Translations under genes and position numbers: made by a program
Notes under the pieces: model-generated
The model's input: the letters and a program-made list of their open reading frames with translations, nothing else
The model's database searches: none
What the model was told of the DNA's origin: nothing
In this document: positions 11,999 to 24,668 of the stretch, piece after piece
Position numbering within the stretch: the first letter of the stretch is position 1
Layout: each line of letters begins with the position of its first letter
Assembly (NCBI RefSeq): GCF_001039355.2
Contig: NW_019775612.1
Span: 181,752-245,751, forward strand
Source of the DNA: Lingula anatina
Taxonomy: Eukaryota; Brachiopoda; Lingulata; Lingulida; Lingulidae
DNA length: 64,000 nucleotides
Reading direction: 5' to 3'

Positions 11999-14938
11999 GC
12001 CTGCATGCATGTATGACTAACCTTTCCTGTCTTGACGAAAGCTTCGGCCACTCTTCTGTTTCTGCCTCCGTAACATGTGGTCACCAAGTCAGCCACACCA
12101 CAGCTCTCCAGGAAGGTGGACATCTTGGACCCTATGGTTAAATAATTACTATGTACATCACACTGCTTTTACAACCACATCACCTTAGCCAAACAATCAA
12201 CTGAATTATTTACCAGCTTGGTTAATGTCTTTTTCCAATACTGCCAAATCAATAATAATAGTAATATGGATCTGACAAAGACGATACAAAAGTAAGTTGG
12301 AGTAATGTTTTTAAAACCATACGACTTGAATGTTCTTATTGAATGTTTTTGATTCTTTTCTTCTTTTGTATGAGGTAGGTGTTTCAATGTTGCAAACAAT
12401 TACTGTATATACTTAAACAATAAAGAAATTATTAAAAAAATTCCAATACCTGGATAAAATTCCTCACAGAACTTCACCATTTCCATGAGTCCAAGACGAA
12501 TCACAGCCGCTTTGGTATTGTCCCCATAACCTAGACCATCCACAAAACCGGCACCCGTAGCAGTCACATTCTGAAATATAAAGGAATAAAAACTCATTAA
12601 ATAGTATAATAATATGACACATTCTGTTCACAAGTTAAAGAGCAGTCTTTTATAGGGCAGGGTGCTGCAGAGTGGTGACTGTTTACAGTTTGTAGTAATC
12701 ACTGTAGTATCTTTTAATAATTTCTATAATTGATCAATTTTTTATCCTCAAGAAGAGGACAGCGTTTTTATCTTTTCTGATAAGCACAAAGCTGTCAAAT
12801 TGTTCCAAAGTGAGCAAATAGCATGTAACTGTCTAGTTTGCACTTCCCAGTGTGTTTTTAACAAGAAAGTGTCTAAAATAGTTACTGTACCAAATTCAGG
12901 GATTTACATACCAGCCTTTACTCATATCAGGACTAACTTAGTTCAGAAAATAGACTGAATGACATCACAAAATGACCAAATTGCATTTACATTACATTAC
13001 CAGTGATACGATGTAGTCTATTTTCAGACTAAGAAGGTCCTGATGTGAACATGCATAAACAGACAGTACAGATAGCAAAGCAACAAGCAGCACTGCTTCA
13101 TGCACCAAAGTCTAAAAAGGGGCTGAAAAAAGATTGGGGTATGAATCAAATCATAATTTTAGTTGTTCCTCCAAACCTTCATAACATCTTTCCTCTTGAT
13201 TAATTTTCAAAAAAAAAAAAAAAAAAAAAAAAAGAGGGGGGGGGAAGAGCAATAGCACTTGCCGTTATCTGTCTTTCACTAAATTGGAGAGGACAGAATT
13301 GAAATAAAATGAAAGAGAAAAGATGTAACGGAATGAAAAAACAAAGTGGCATGCCCATCAATCTTTTCCAACTAAGACACAGATGTTAAAATTAGTTCTG
13401 GTGTCCATCCCAGACTTGTCCTCAATCAATGACTAAGGATATTCAAGTTTAAGAGAAGGTCATTTAATCCACATTCATTGCTCAAACTTGTCACTTATTC
13501 CCAGGATAAAGCAAAGGGAAGCAAATGTTGGTCATGGGGCCAATGAATATTGCTTATCTCAGCATCTAACATCCATAATCAATATTATATAATAAGATGC
13601 CATGTTCAGAGGCTGACACTACTTAAACTTGGAAATAAGTCTGACAGAATATGCAGCACCTTGTTAAGCAGAACCTCCCAAAGGTGATGTTATTAAAACT
13701 ATTTCCAGTTTAAGTTAGAGCAGGGCTGAATGCAGCCACCGACACTTCCATAACAATACAATACCCTGTAGAGGCAAGTGTCCATGTGAAGGATGTGGTA
13801 GATATAACCAAAACCTTTATCATAGTGACCTGTGTTAAATTGCTTAATATTTTATTTTTTATATTAAAGCACCTCTCTTCTGAGGAGAAAACATTAGAAA
13901 GATGTTGAAATGGATCTAAGAACTTTTTAGGAAAAGAAAGCACCTCACAATGAGTCATTATTTCAGGTATCAGATCCATGCAAATAAATAAATAAATAAA
14001 TAAATAAATAACAAAACTCAAACAATGAACAGTGACAAGCAGGGCTAATCAATAAAGGAAAAAACAACAATTATGTTAATATAAAGCAAGACAAAAAGCA
14101 AGAAACGTGTACATGAATATATATAAATGGTAACACCAGCATTACCAGGAAGCACTTTCCACAGCTAGAACCAGGAATGCAATACGGTCATAAATATCAA
14201 TTCCTCACAATAAGTTATCCTGGTTTTTTCAAGTGATAAACATTGCAGAAACTGTCTATCCCAGCACATGGCTAGAAAGAATTCATTTTTTTAATATGTA
14301 ATTTGATTAGTCATGCTTTGCAATGATGCCTGTAGATGGATATCATATTAGTGCCAAACATCTCTAAACTTAAATACCTGCTTCATTGCAAAAACATAGT
14401 TTCAGGCCAACTTTCCTCTATATCAAATGTAAATAAATCTCCACTCTTGGTCCATTTCAATTTCAATGGCTACTACATACCCTAACATTAACACATTTTA
14501 AATATAAAACAAAAATTGCTCAAACCACAGCACTCGCAGATGAAGGAAATACTACTTCCAAAGAGTTGAAAAAAATTGAGATTGCAAAATAGTCAGAACT
14601 GAAGGATCCATCCACATCTATCGTACTAGCCATGTCCTCGGATGAAAGTTAGTAAAAAGAATGCAAGGTGAGAGAAAGCCCCCGACTTACTCTAGCACAC
14701 TATTCAATTTAACCCATCACTGAAACAATTTAGCTCATTCAAAAATGATTATTTCTGGTTGTATAAAGATGGATGCTATACAATTTCACTGTTGATGTAA
14801 AATCTCTTTCTTGGCTAAAGATATAATGTGCTATGGTGTGGCTGGTTGCCCTCATACATGAAGCTGCAGAAACTGACAGAAAATGCAAGAGATGTTAACC
14901 CTACTTAAACTCACTTTTTGTTAATATTACACATTACT

Positions 14939-14990
<52 letters not shown>

Positions 14991-17900
14991 ATACTATGAT
15001 TCCAAACAAGATGAATTAATCTTAAAGTTTGAGTTCACTGGACATATACCATATTTTCTGCTTTTTTTAACTTGCTTTTTTTGTAAACAATGATTGATGT
15101 GCAAAAAAAATTTTTCTAGAAAATCATAACAATCAAACATATTTATGTCACATATATATTATAAACAACAATACCTATGTTGTAAAACTACAGGTATTTT
15201 GTTACCACTTTGCAGCCCCCCTTCTCCCAACAAATATAATACCAGAATACTGTAAATCACCCAAATTGAACAACAAGCTGGCAATTCCATTATATCATGG
15301 TATTTTCACCTCCATCAGTCAGATTCTGCAGCCTACGTATACAATACAGAAACCCTTGAATGCAAAAAGCTATGCAACAGTCAGGAAAGTGCTGAAAAGA
15401 TACAGTTATATATCACAAGCAGTATTGTCCTTGTAGTATTGTTAGTTTCTCAAATAATTCTGAGAATCCTTGACCCATTGGTTTTAGAATCTCTTATAAT
15501 ATGATTATATAATTTAATGACCTCCATGGCAAAGTTTAATAATGCTGAAGCCCCTCATCCAACCAAAGGTTTTTTTTTTACACTTTTTTGTCCTTTTATA
15601 AGAAAACCTAAAATCATATGCTGTAGAATACATTTGAGACACTTTCATACATTAAAAAAAATGTAAAATGGTCTAAGAGAAAAAAAATCATATAACCTAG
15701 CAAGGTACGTGAACTATAGATAGTCTTCCCTGCTCTTTGATCAGACTTTCTTTTTAAAAAGTTGAAAAGTGAACTGAATAAAATTTAAGTAACAATTTCA
15801 AATTCTCATTCTAATTCCAAAATGTGTATGCCTGTAATTTGCATGAATATCAAAATTGAGTCTAAACAGTAAATATTGCTTTAGGCAAGTATATTTTCAT
15901 GTTATTAAATAATGCAGATGGGAACCGTTTTCTTCAAATAAATGAATAAATTTTGGTTGCATTACAATAATAACCAACCCATAGTTATACCATCTTGAGT
16001 TTTACTTAGTTATTTTAATATGTTTTTAAAAAACAAACCTGCAACTGGTTAAAAAAATTAAATGAAACAAATTTTGATTTTATCTACTGCCAAAAACATC
16101 AAGATACAGCCAAAAAAATTAATATATGTAGCCTATATGCAAAACTACAAACTACACATATATTGTAAGAAGCAACACTTGAGTGCATCAAACTCTATAA
16201 TACACACAACTTGAATGCTTCAGTCTTCTGATCATTCAAACAGGCAAGACAACACCACAAGGGATAAAAAAAATATACAATATGCATACACGATAGACAT
16301 GATCCACTGTCCCTTTTTCTTTATAGTAAATCTCGTCGGGTTTTTCACCTTCAGGCACCTGCTTTTTATATACACAATCAATAATATCTGCAGAAATGCC
16401 GACGATATCCTAAAATGCAATAACAGAAAAAAATTTCAGTAGTTACAGGGTTGGCAATGGTTAAAACTTCTCAACCTTGCTAACCTAAACTTCAAATCTA
16501 CAAAAATACTTATCATCAAAAATACTTGAATTCCTAGTAAAAAATGTGCAATCATTCAATTTTTAAAGGGGTAAATGGTGGAAAGTGCTTCCTGAAGGAC
16601 AAATGATAAACATACAATACATACATAAAAATACAGACACAATATTTGTATGTAAACCTGATGTATGACAATAACAGGGATGGGAAAAGAGAAAATGAAA
16701 AGGACGGACCTCCCCCACCTACCCACCCGATTTTACCTTTTTTTCCCCTGAAAAACCCCTTTTTAACAATTCCAATAAAATCAAACAACCTCCTGGAACA
16801 AACTCAACACTTAATGCTTACAATTCTTTAAATTGGAAAATTCCCATCTCTGTTCAACATGTTTCATAACAGTATCAGCATAATGTCTTTTCTTTTCACT
16901 TCCACCATGACAAATACTTTAAAGCATTTTTACATGTTTATCTACAATATTTTCTCTGACTTGACATATGATATCAAATCATCCTGATCAGAGCTTTTCA
17001 AGCATCACAGGCATTCAAATGTTACTCTACATGCAAAACATGTATTATCAGACATATCAGCAACATTTAGCAAAATTAATTACTATCAATATTAAAAAGT
17101 CATTATTTTGCAAATTGCCTGCCGCCGGACAGAAGCTTAAGAATTTGAACAACAAATTCAGTCTTTGGATCAAGATTTTTTATTGCCTGTCTGACAAAAA
17201 TTGCTTGAGAACTAACTTCCAAGGAACTCAAGTATTTTTGCTTTTTCAAAGAAATTCTCAGTCACAGTAACTGTAAATTTTTTCTTGTTAGTTTTTTTAA
17301 ATCTACAAATACATATTTCAGCGTTAGATCATTACATATAAACACAGTTGCGGCGGAGTCGAGTTTCAAAGCCTTAATTTTGAATGTAGGATAATCCATT
17401 CATTCTTCATCGAAACAAACACAGATTGCCAAAATCAAATAACAAAATTTCCACTTGTTTTAGCCCAGTCTGATTAGTTTATCTCTTCAGAAAAAATATA
17501 ATGATATATACAAGCACACTACCTAATATTAATTGGGATAAATATATATATATCCTATATAGTGATATTATCATCATCATAACACAATATTGTACAAACA
17601 CAATAACAATAGACATTAAATCATCCAAGATTTAAACCAGATTCCACAAGATTTCGAAGAGAGTGGGGGGAGAAATAAAGTTACAGTAACAAGTGCTGTT
17701 CACCAAAATGAATGAATGAAACTCACCTCAAGCATATTCTGGCTCATTTTCTAATATCAAATGAATCACAGAGTCCTGACAGCCTCGTTTTAGGCCATCT
17801 TGGGGGACTTCCATTACACTGTCACACAATACTAACGCTAGCAATCAGACATCTTTCCAACAAATGACAATCTAATTTGGCTGCAAACAACACCAAATGT

Positions 17901-20900
17901 AAAACAGTGATTCTCTTTTTACTTTCTTTACTTCATCACTGAATTGTTGAAAGGCCAGCAGCCAAATGTGGGAGATATCAGGGGGTGAGGGGGGGGGGGG
18001 GAAGGGGGCCGTGGAGGGGGGGAAAGGTTTTCCCCACTCACCTTCAGTGCTCCACAAAGCTCTACTGTAATCTCGTCCTCTACTACCACAATACGGAAGT
18101 AGTCTGTCTGGAAGAGCTTCTTTAGCAGCTTGCCAAAGTCTGGCTTCTTACACCCTGAAAAATGAAGACAAAACAGATGTCACTACTGCAAGGATTATCT
18201 TCAATAGATAATTGTTGCCAAACAATGTGAAGGAAAAAGAAAGTAATTTTTCCACATTAAATATACCTTAGAATCTCATAGTAAGCCTGAATATTGAATG
18301 AAACTAAGACCCTATTCCCATAGATTTTAGATCAATCTATCCCTGTGGGGAGTCTCACTAGATTACTGTCAGCTTAGGCGGCTTAAGCGAATGTCCCGCC
18401 TACTAAAAGCTGTAAGGGGGTAATTAACTATGGTGCGCGCTCGGCTGACTGCAATTTAGCATGAACCTTCAAGGAGTTAGGTCGATCTAAATCTCTGGAT
18501 CAATCTAAATCTAAATGCACCCTTACACTCTTGCAATACCACATTTAAATGACATGTCATTTTTTCAGTAATTACAGCATGCTTTAAACCTTTTTTTATC
18601 AGATTGTCCAATTCACTGTAAAATAAAACATGGCATTAAAATACATTTGAATCACTAAATATTTCAGAAACATTTCCAGTGCATCTAATCAAAATGATTG
18701 GTGTTGTGCTACGTGATTCAGTTATACTGCTAAATCATATTCCAAAAAGAGGAAATTATAGCAAGGACAGACCATGTAAGTCTTCTACAACACATTACCA
18801 ATGGTAGCTTCACAATAGTTTTCTCCAGCGACTTCAGAGGCGATGTTTGCCCCCATGAGGACAGCGCAGTCGATACTGAGCATTGTACGCACGACATTTG
18901 AGATCAGCTCCAGGCCTTTATCATGGACGTCAAAACCCTACAAACACAACAAAACAAAACATTTGTATTGAAAGACAAGCAAATTCCCAATCATCTTATC
19001 AACTAGTTTAGTTAGTATCTGGAATATTACAACATTTTCATTTTTTTCTTTCTTTTCTTTTTTAAACTTTCGCTAAAAGTGAAAGGATAATAATACTAAT
19101 AGGTTCAAAATGAATAAAAAAACTAAAAACAACTCCTGTCCTAAATTTGTCCAACTTAGTCATTTGTTTTAGCATTTTTCCTTCTTTATAAAAGTCAGTA
19201 ATCACCCCACCTTGATCAGAGAAATGGCCACCGCAGTTGGCTTAATGTGGCCTTGCAGGTTACTGCAGATACGACGGACAAACTGATGTGGCAGCACAAA
19301 TATTAGAATGTCTGCCTCTCGGCAAGCATCTCTGGCATCTGGTACAGCAACCTGGACAATAATTACGTTCATTAGCAAGTGTTTTCATAAAATATTTTTG
19401 CCAAATAGAAATACTGGTATAAAGACAAATTACTTGGGCTTAACACTGAATGCATAATAGGTAAAAACATACTAGATGTATATTTTATATACAGGGGCTC
19501 ATAAGTACATGTACCTGTACCCCTGTTTACACCATTAGATAAAACATGTCTGTGATTGAAATGTTAACCTACAAATCAGATTCAGCTTAAGGGTACACTA
19601 TCTGGGTTTTTTGAAAATGCCCTAAAGTGATGAGCAAAAATGTTCATTAGCTTGGTTGTTTGATAAACATGAACATGTAATAGACACCAGCCAAAGTATC
19701 GATTGGAATTCAACTAAGATTCTTGAATCTGAATCATCTGACATCCCGCGAAAAATACGAGAAGCTATCAACATCAGCCGACACCAGCCACCCATGAATA
19801 GGGAGAGGGGGAGGGTTTATCTACCTGACAGTTATAAGAGGGTCCTTGCCGCTATACCACCTAGCGGTCAACGAGTGTGAACAACTACTCACGTTAGTCT
19901 GATGAAGGCCTTAGACCAGGTTGGCCGTAAGCTAACGGTACGGAAAATTTTAGGCTTGTGTCTGAGAATTTTCATGTGATATTTTCTATATTTCTACATA
20001 TCCTGTAAATCTATTTAAATCTTACCCAATTTAAACATTTGAAACAACTGAACAAATCAAATAAACATATCTGATGTCAATATTTCTTTTTAAAATGTAC
20101 AGGCCATGGCAGTCTTAGTAGCTGGTTGGGCCCAGTAATTCAGAACTATAAATTATTGAACTACAAACTACTGTATACATACACCATTGGACCTAAGTGC
20201 AGGGATGATTGAGCTAAAATATCTGAGCAGAAGAAAATTGCTTCAATCTTTTTCTCCAGGAAATTTAACTTGTTGGGAAAATCCTAAAAAGGATACCTTT
20301 AATGCATTCCAGCAGAAAATCAATAACAGCAGACAGTTTGGTGATTGAATTCTCCTGTTACTGCATGCAAGGGGACATATGATTGGTTGTTCACAATCAA
20401 GGTCAAATTTCACCTCATTTAGGCCCCAGGGTTTGCTAGTGTCTATGATAAGGGGAACATCAGACAAGGGAGACGTGACTGTTCAGCCTAAGATCAGCCA
20501 TATCAGAGGTTCTCTTGATTAGATAGAAAAGAAAAACAGAAATGTGGGTAACGGAATAAATCAATGCCAAAAGCAACTCACTTACTCCAGGTAAACCTAT
20601 TTCACAGCACTGGCCCAGGGGCAATTTATTTCCCCAAGCTGACACCTTTCTATTGATTTCCTATAAAACATATTGACCTCACACTGACTGTGTGTTAAAT
20701 CAGCCCAACTTTGAGATGCTTTCAAGATATCAGATTTCCACGATTCCAAGGCAATTCTTTAATCCAATTAGTACACAGAATTCCAAACAGAAGTTCTCTT
20801 CTTGCTGAAATATGACTAATTTACCTTAAACAGGCTAAATATCCATTGATTAAAAACATACAAGTACTATACATATACATGTATAAAAGTACACACACAA

Positions 20901-21920
20901 AAATTCTTTGTGGCTGCACTGGCATAAGGAGAAATCACTCAGTGTAATTCCTAGTCTGATTTATTTGTTCTGTTATATCTATATATATTCTCCAGGAAAT
21001 AGACATAATACTAGGATATGTATTTCCAGGTGTGTGGAACATGTGGCAAGCAGCACCCAGCCCAAGGTTATGATGAATAGCAGACCAAAAGAACAGAAAG
21101 AACTACCTGTGAATTACTCCACTCCAGCACTGTGCAATGAATTCTTTCCCTATTATTCCACCATGTACATGCATATATTCTGGCTCCTGTACACAACAGG
21201 ACTGTTTCTCTTTGAGGTCAATTCATCCACATAATTTAGGGAAGAAATAAAAGTGACCTCACACAACCTTATGTTGAATTTACCATCATACCATAGAACT
21301 AATGCTATGACTGAAAGAATTAGTCGAACTCTTTGGAAATGGAAGGTTAATGTAATATTAAGGGCGGGATATACCACCCCATCTGCAAATATACACGTTT
21401 ATGGGTATATGCACGTTTGTGTGTGTGTGGTAGGGGTGGGGTGGGGGGGGAGGCAGGATGTGACTCTCACTAGAGAATAACACTCTAACTTACCACATTT
21501 TCTGGCAGTTTGTGACCTTTCAAATATTTAATATTCTCATGCTCTGTGTTGATAATTTCTGTAAGTTTTCTCCCATCCACCATTTCTTCGTATACGTACA
21601 TCTTTACTTCTGTTGCAAAATCGTCACTTTTCAAAACATTGTGACCTACAATCTTTGCTATAGCAGACCCCCTGAAAAAAGTGCAATAGCCTAATTAATA
21701 AAAAGCATTTATTACATTATGTAAGATATCAATCTGTAAAACATGACAGGTTCTAAAATCAATACATATGAATTGCAAAAATTTTATTGTAGTTAAACTA
21801 CAGTACACAAATAAAATTGTTCTAAAGATATTCTTAATAGTATCAAAGAAGAAATTGTAATAATATTCTTTGATGTGTCAAGTTGTCTGATAATAACTCC
21901 ACTTGAAAATGAAAGAAATA

Positions 21921-21977
<57 letters not shown>

Positions 21978-24668
21978 AGCAAGTGTGAATTCAAAATGTT
22001 TCTGTAAAAGGTAGCATTTACAAGTACTAGTACTTAGAGCATAGCAGCTTGAAATTAAACTTGAGATACTCCATAAAAATGAATGTTAGTATTTTTACTG
22101 GTTTTCCCTTTCAGTGCATTGTCAACATCATTGGCCTCATCATTCAAAGCAAGTTGTATCCATACACCTTTCTACGTGAAATTCATCATCATGGCTCTCC
22201 ATAATGAGTTTCCACCCCTGACCTAATTATTTTTTTACAACACCTGATTCAGAACACACATGTCAAACCTGTCACGTTTGCGTCGTATACTGCTAATTAA
22301 TCGTGACACATGCTAATAATAACAACTTTATAAAATAATGCTTTTTATCTTTAAATGCGAAATTCATTAATTCATTACATGGTTCATATGACAACAATCT
22401 GAGTAATTTTTATCTTTCACCAAAAAATGCTTTTTGTCTTTAAATGCCGAATTCATAAATTCATTTCTGCATGTTTCATATGACAACAATTTGAGTAATT
22501 TCTATCTTTCACCAAAGGGGGAGATTTCAGTATTCATCTAAAACAGAACCGCAAAAAAACAAAGTAAGACGAGAAACTATCTTCATTCTGATTTCTTGCT
22601 TTGGGAAAGAACTAAGATACTTGTCTTGGCTAAAAGGTCAATTGTGTATAATATGCACTATCCCGCACTGGCACCAGTTCAGACATGACCACTCTGATGA
22701 ATGCTTTGACATGTGAATACAGTATTTTTTTAGCATTAATTAAGGACTCGGTATCTTCCCATGTCTAATCCTGAGGGGTGGTACAGAAATTGCCCATCAT
22801 TAATCACTGAACACTCCTTTAGTTATGCGTTATCAGACAAACCCATTTACTTCAGACTAAAAAAAAAAAAAAAATACATTGGTACACAAATTTCATATTT
22901 AGTAAGAACCTACTAGTATGCTAATTTTAAGATTATGATTATACATCTATTATTATAATTATTGTCTGTATTTTCATATAATCTGATGCTAACATAAAGC
23001 TTACAGGTTAGAAGGCTCTGCTGAACATTATTACAGTACTAGTAACAATATAATAGAACCATACTAAATGTTGCATTGCTGAACCATTTACAATAGTAGT
23101 AATTGGGCTATAACCCTTAATGCAATAATAACCTTCAATTTGAAGGGGAAAAATCAATGCATGGGATCAGTGATTTATCAGTTTGAAACATCCATCTTCG
23201 ACAGACTTTCAAATGTCACATTAATAGATGCTGTCTGGTTTACAGATCAATAAATTTTGTGCTTTAAGCCAGTAAGATATCAGCAAGAATGCAATGCTGT
23301 ACATTTCTGTTAGTGTTGATAAATAAAGCGTCTCAGTCTACCTATTTGTAACTGTGATTTTCCATAATTTGCTTTAAATTGATTGACAACCCTGCTATCT
23401 TTTAGTTAAGATAAAGGAAATCATACACTGTATTCAGTAAAAAGAATCTTCATGAAAAATCAGACACTGTATTGAATTTAGGAATCTTGAATCCTGAGGG
23501 AAATCGTACCAAATCCAGAGTAGCATCCAGATTCAAGTTTAGGTATCAGAGGTGCAAACTGCAAACATTTCAATTTTCATGTGTCAGAAATTCTGAATGT
23601 CATTCAAGTTTTAAATTAATAAAATATCCATATGGCACATGGATTCAATGTCATGCCTTATTAAGATGACTATTTTACATATATATTAACTTGTTAGACC
23701 TAGAAATAAAACTCTGGTACCAAATCGGCTTAGAGTGCTCTGGTTGGCATTCTCTCCAAGCACATCAATCTGGTGCATTTTCAGCTCTTCTGAACATGTT
23801 TAAAAAGACTCCCAAATCTTATTTTCAAGTTGTTAAAAAAAAAAAAGAAAAGAAAAATTATAAAAGGAGTAAAAGTAAAGTAAATCTTGATTTGTTAGAA
23901 GTCTTTTCATGGCAATTTCCCTTTGTTATTCATTTTCCTCCTGAACTGAACTTCTTTTAATTATTAACAACTCAAAGTAGGTGAACATGCCTCATATGCC
24001 AGACGAGTTTCACACGTCTCGTAGGAGACTCGTATATTTGGGCACAACTTGTCACTAATCTCCTTAAAATTAATTGCTCTGTGAATGTACACTATAAAAA
24101 CATTAAGGCAAAAAAGCACATCTCTTGCATTTTATTTCTTCATGCAGTCATGTATATTAAGTATTACAGTTTGATATCAGCTTCACCCTAGCTTCAAGTG
24201 CTCAAAACTGAAAAGGTAAACTCAGCAGTTTCTAGGTGAGGTAAATGTGTATTTGATGGGATATACTGTTGATGGAATCAAATTCTTTAACTGAGAAGCA
24301 AATACCAAATTAATCATAATGAGAGTAAGGGGCAGTCTGAGGAAGTCTTGTTATGCTGATTTTAGCACTACTGCAAAACTGTGAATTGCATCGGTGTAAA
24401 ACATTTATAAATACTAATTATGACCCTCTGACAGCCATCATTTAGGGCAACAGTCAATCTATAAACTTTCTTGTCTATGTTTTATTGTAGCAAATACATT
24501 CACAGTGTTAAAGTAGTCCAAGAACTGAGTCAGAGCATGTTGAAATGACATGCTTTTAGAAATTGAGTGTATCACTTTCAGATTAGATTTATCTTGTTTC
24601 AAATCTTGACCAAATAAGACTTACCAATTTCCTGAACCAACTATGGCTACTTTTAGTGGCTCTGTCAT
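11112..24668 (-). CDS. GPD1: Cytosolic NAD+-dependent glycerol-3-phosphate dehydrogenase
   Basis: The enzyme interconverts dihydroxyacetone phosphate and glycerol-3-phosphate with NADH, linking glycolysis to glycerolipid synthesis and the glycerol-phosphate shuttle. Nine coding exons join without a frame break: 24668-24625, 21671-21494, 19351-19211, 18937-18799, 18154-18042, 12570-12450, 12131-12022, 11646-11540 and 11208-11112 (TAG). The product is 349 residues, exactly the usual length of animal GPD1. Visible signatures: N-terminal Rossmann motif [18 protein letters not shown] (split by the first intron), VLPHQF, the substrate-site block [20 protein letters not shown] with the catalytic lysine, TCYGGRNR, and the ending LKNHPEHM. 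Introns are long (5.4 kb between the exons at 18042 and 12570) and hold microsatellites and element fragments. No lesion was seen. Identification is secure; GPD1 rather than GPD1L is inferred from general resemblance. Confidence 0.96.
11371..11490. mobile_element. 120-bp MITE, copy 1, with 6-bp target duplication
   Basis: The ends are CAGGGATGAGA and its inverse TCTCATCCCTG. ATATGT stands directly outside both ends (11365-11370 and 11491-11496). It lies in the last GPD1 intron and has no coding capacity. Confidence 0.85.
11955..11996. repeat. (GT)n microsatellite
   Basis: An uninterrupted GT run of about 40 bases begins a few bases from the donor of the GPD1 exon ending at 12022; in the transcript it reads as (CA)n. 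Confidence 0.95.
12571..18041 (-). other. 5.4-kb GPD1 intron
   Basis: No additional exon was recognised. The intron holds an A23/G9 run (13210-13243), an AAAT tract (13981-14011), a (GT)n tract (14940-14989), a pair of imperfect inverted ends CAGGGATGGGAA/TTCCCATCTCTG (16674-16853), and a C-rich tract on the transcribed strand directly after the donor (17980-18035). Confidence 0.6.
14940..14989. repeat. (GT)n microsatellite
   Basis: About 50 bases of uninterrupted GT inside the large GPD1 intron. Confidence 0.95.
18308..18530 (+). repeat. Dispersed GATCGATC-rich element, copy 2
   Basis: This is the reverse-oriented relative of the block at 768-985. It shares GGGGAGTCTCACTAGATTAC, CTGTAAGGGGGTAATTAACTA and GTTAGGTCGATCTAAATC. 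It lies in the GPD1 intron between 18154 and 18799. Its outer ends both carry TAGAT/ATCTA-rich sequence next to CCCTA-like bases, suggesting degenerate terminal inverted repeats. Confidence 0.7.
19641..19975 (+). mobile_element. 3' fragment of a Penelope-like retroelement (GIY-YIG endonuclease end)
   Basis: A plus-strand frame reads [20 protein letters not shown], then [20 protein letters not shown], then [10 protein letters not shown]. The pattern H-x(n)-IDW-x(3-4)-KIL-x(n)-RKIREAI-I-x(4)-P-x-NR is the usual C-terminal end of the GIY-YIG endonuclease domain of Penelope-like elements. After the stop at 19880 another frame still reads [14 protein letters not shown], a stretch that also recurs in such elements. 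No reverse transcriptase remains in the window. It lies antisense inside a GPD1 intron. The fragment call is firm as retroelement, moderate as Penelope-like. Confidence 0.65.
21922..21976. repeat. (ATT)n microsatellite
   Basis: About 17 ATT units in the first GPD1 intron. Confidence 0.95.
22337..22518. repeat. Two tandem copies of an 88-bp unit
   Basis: AATGCTTTTTATCTTTAAAT at 22338 recurs as AATGCTTTTTGTCTTTAAAT at 22426; both run to ATCTTTCACCAAA. It lies in the first GPD1 intron. Confidence 0.85.

Noticed and set aside
16674-16853. Possible third full MITE in the large GPD1 intron (CAGGGATGGGAA ... TTCCCATCTCTG)
   Set aside because: Ends resemble the family but no flanking duplication is present and the interior does not match, so it is left as a weak similarity.
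17725-17760. ATGAGCCAGAATATGCTTGAG followed by a GTGAGT donor on the minus strand
   Set aside because: It would need an alternative GPD1 start in the middle of the gene; downstream joining would give a protein lacking the NAD domain, and nothing else supports it.
21923-21976. Possible CRISPR-like or tandem-array feature
   Set aside because: Plain trinucleotide microsatellite; the sequence is eukaryotic and no spacer structure exists.
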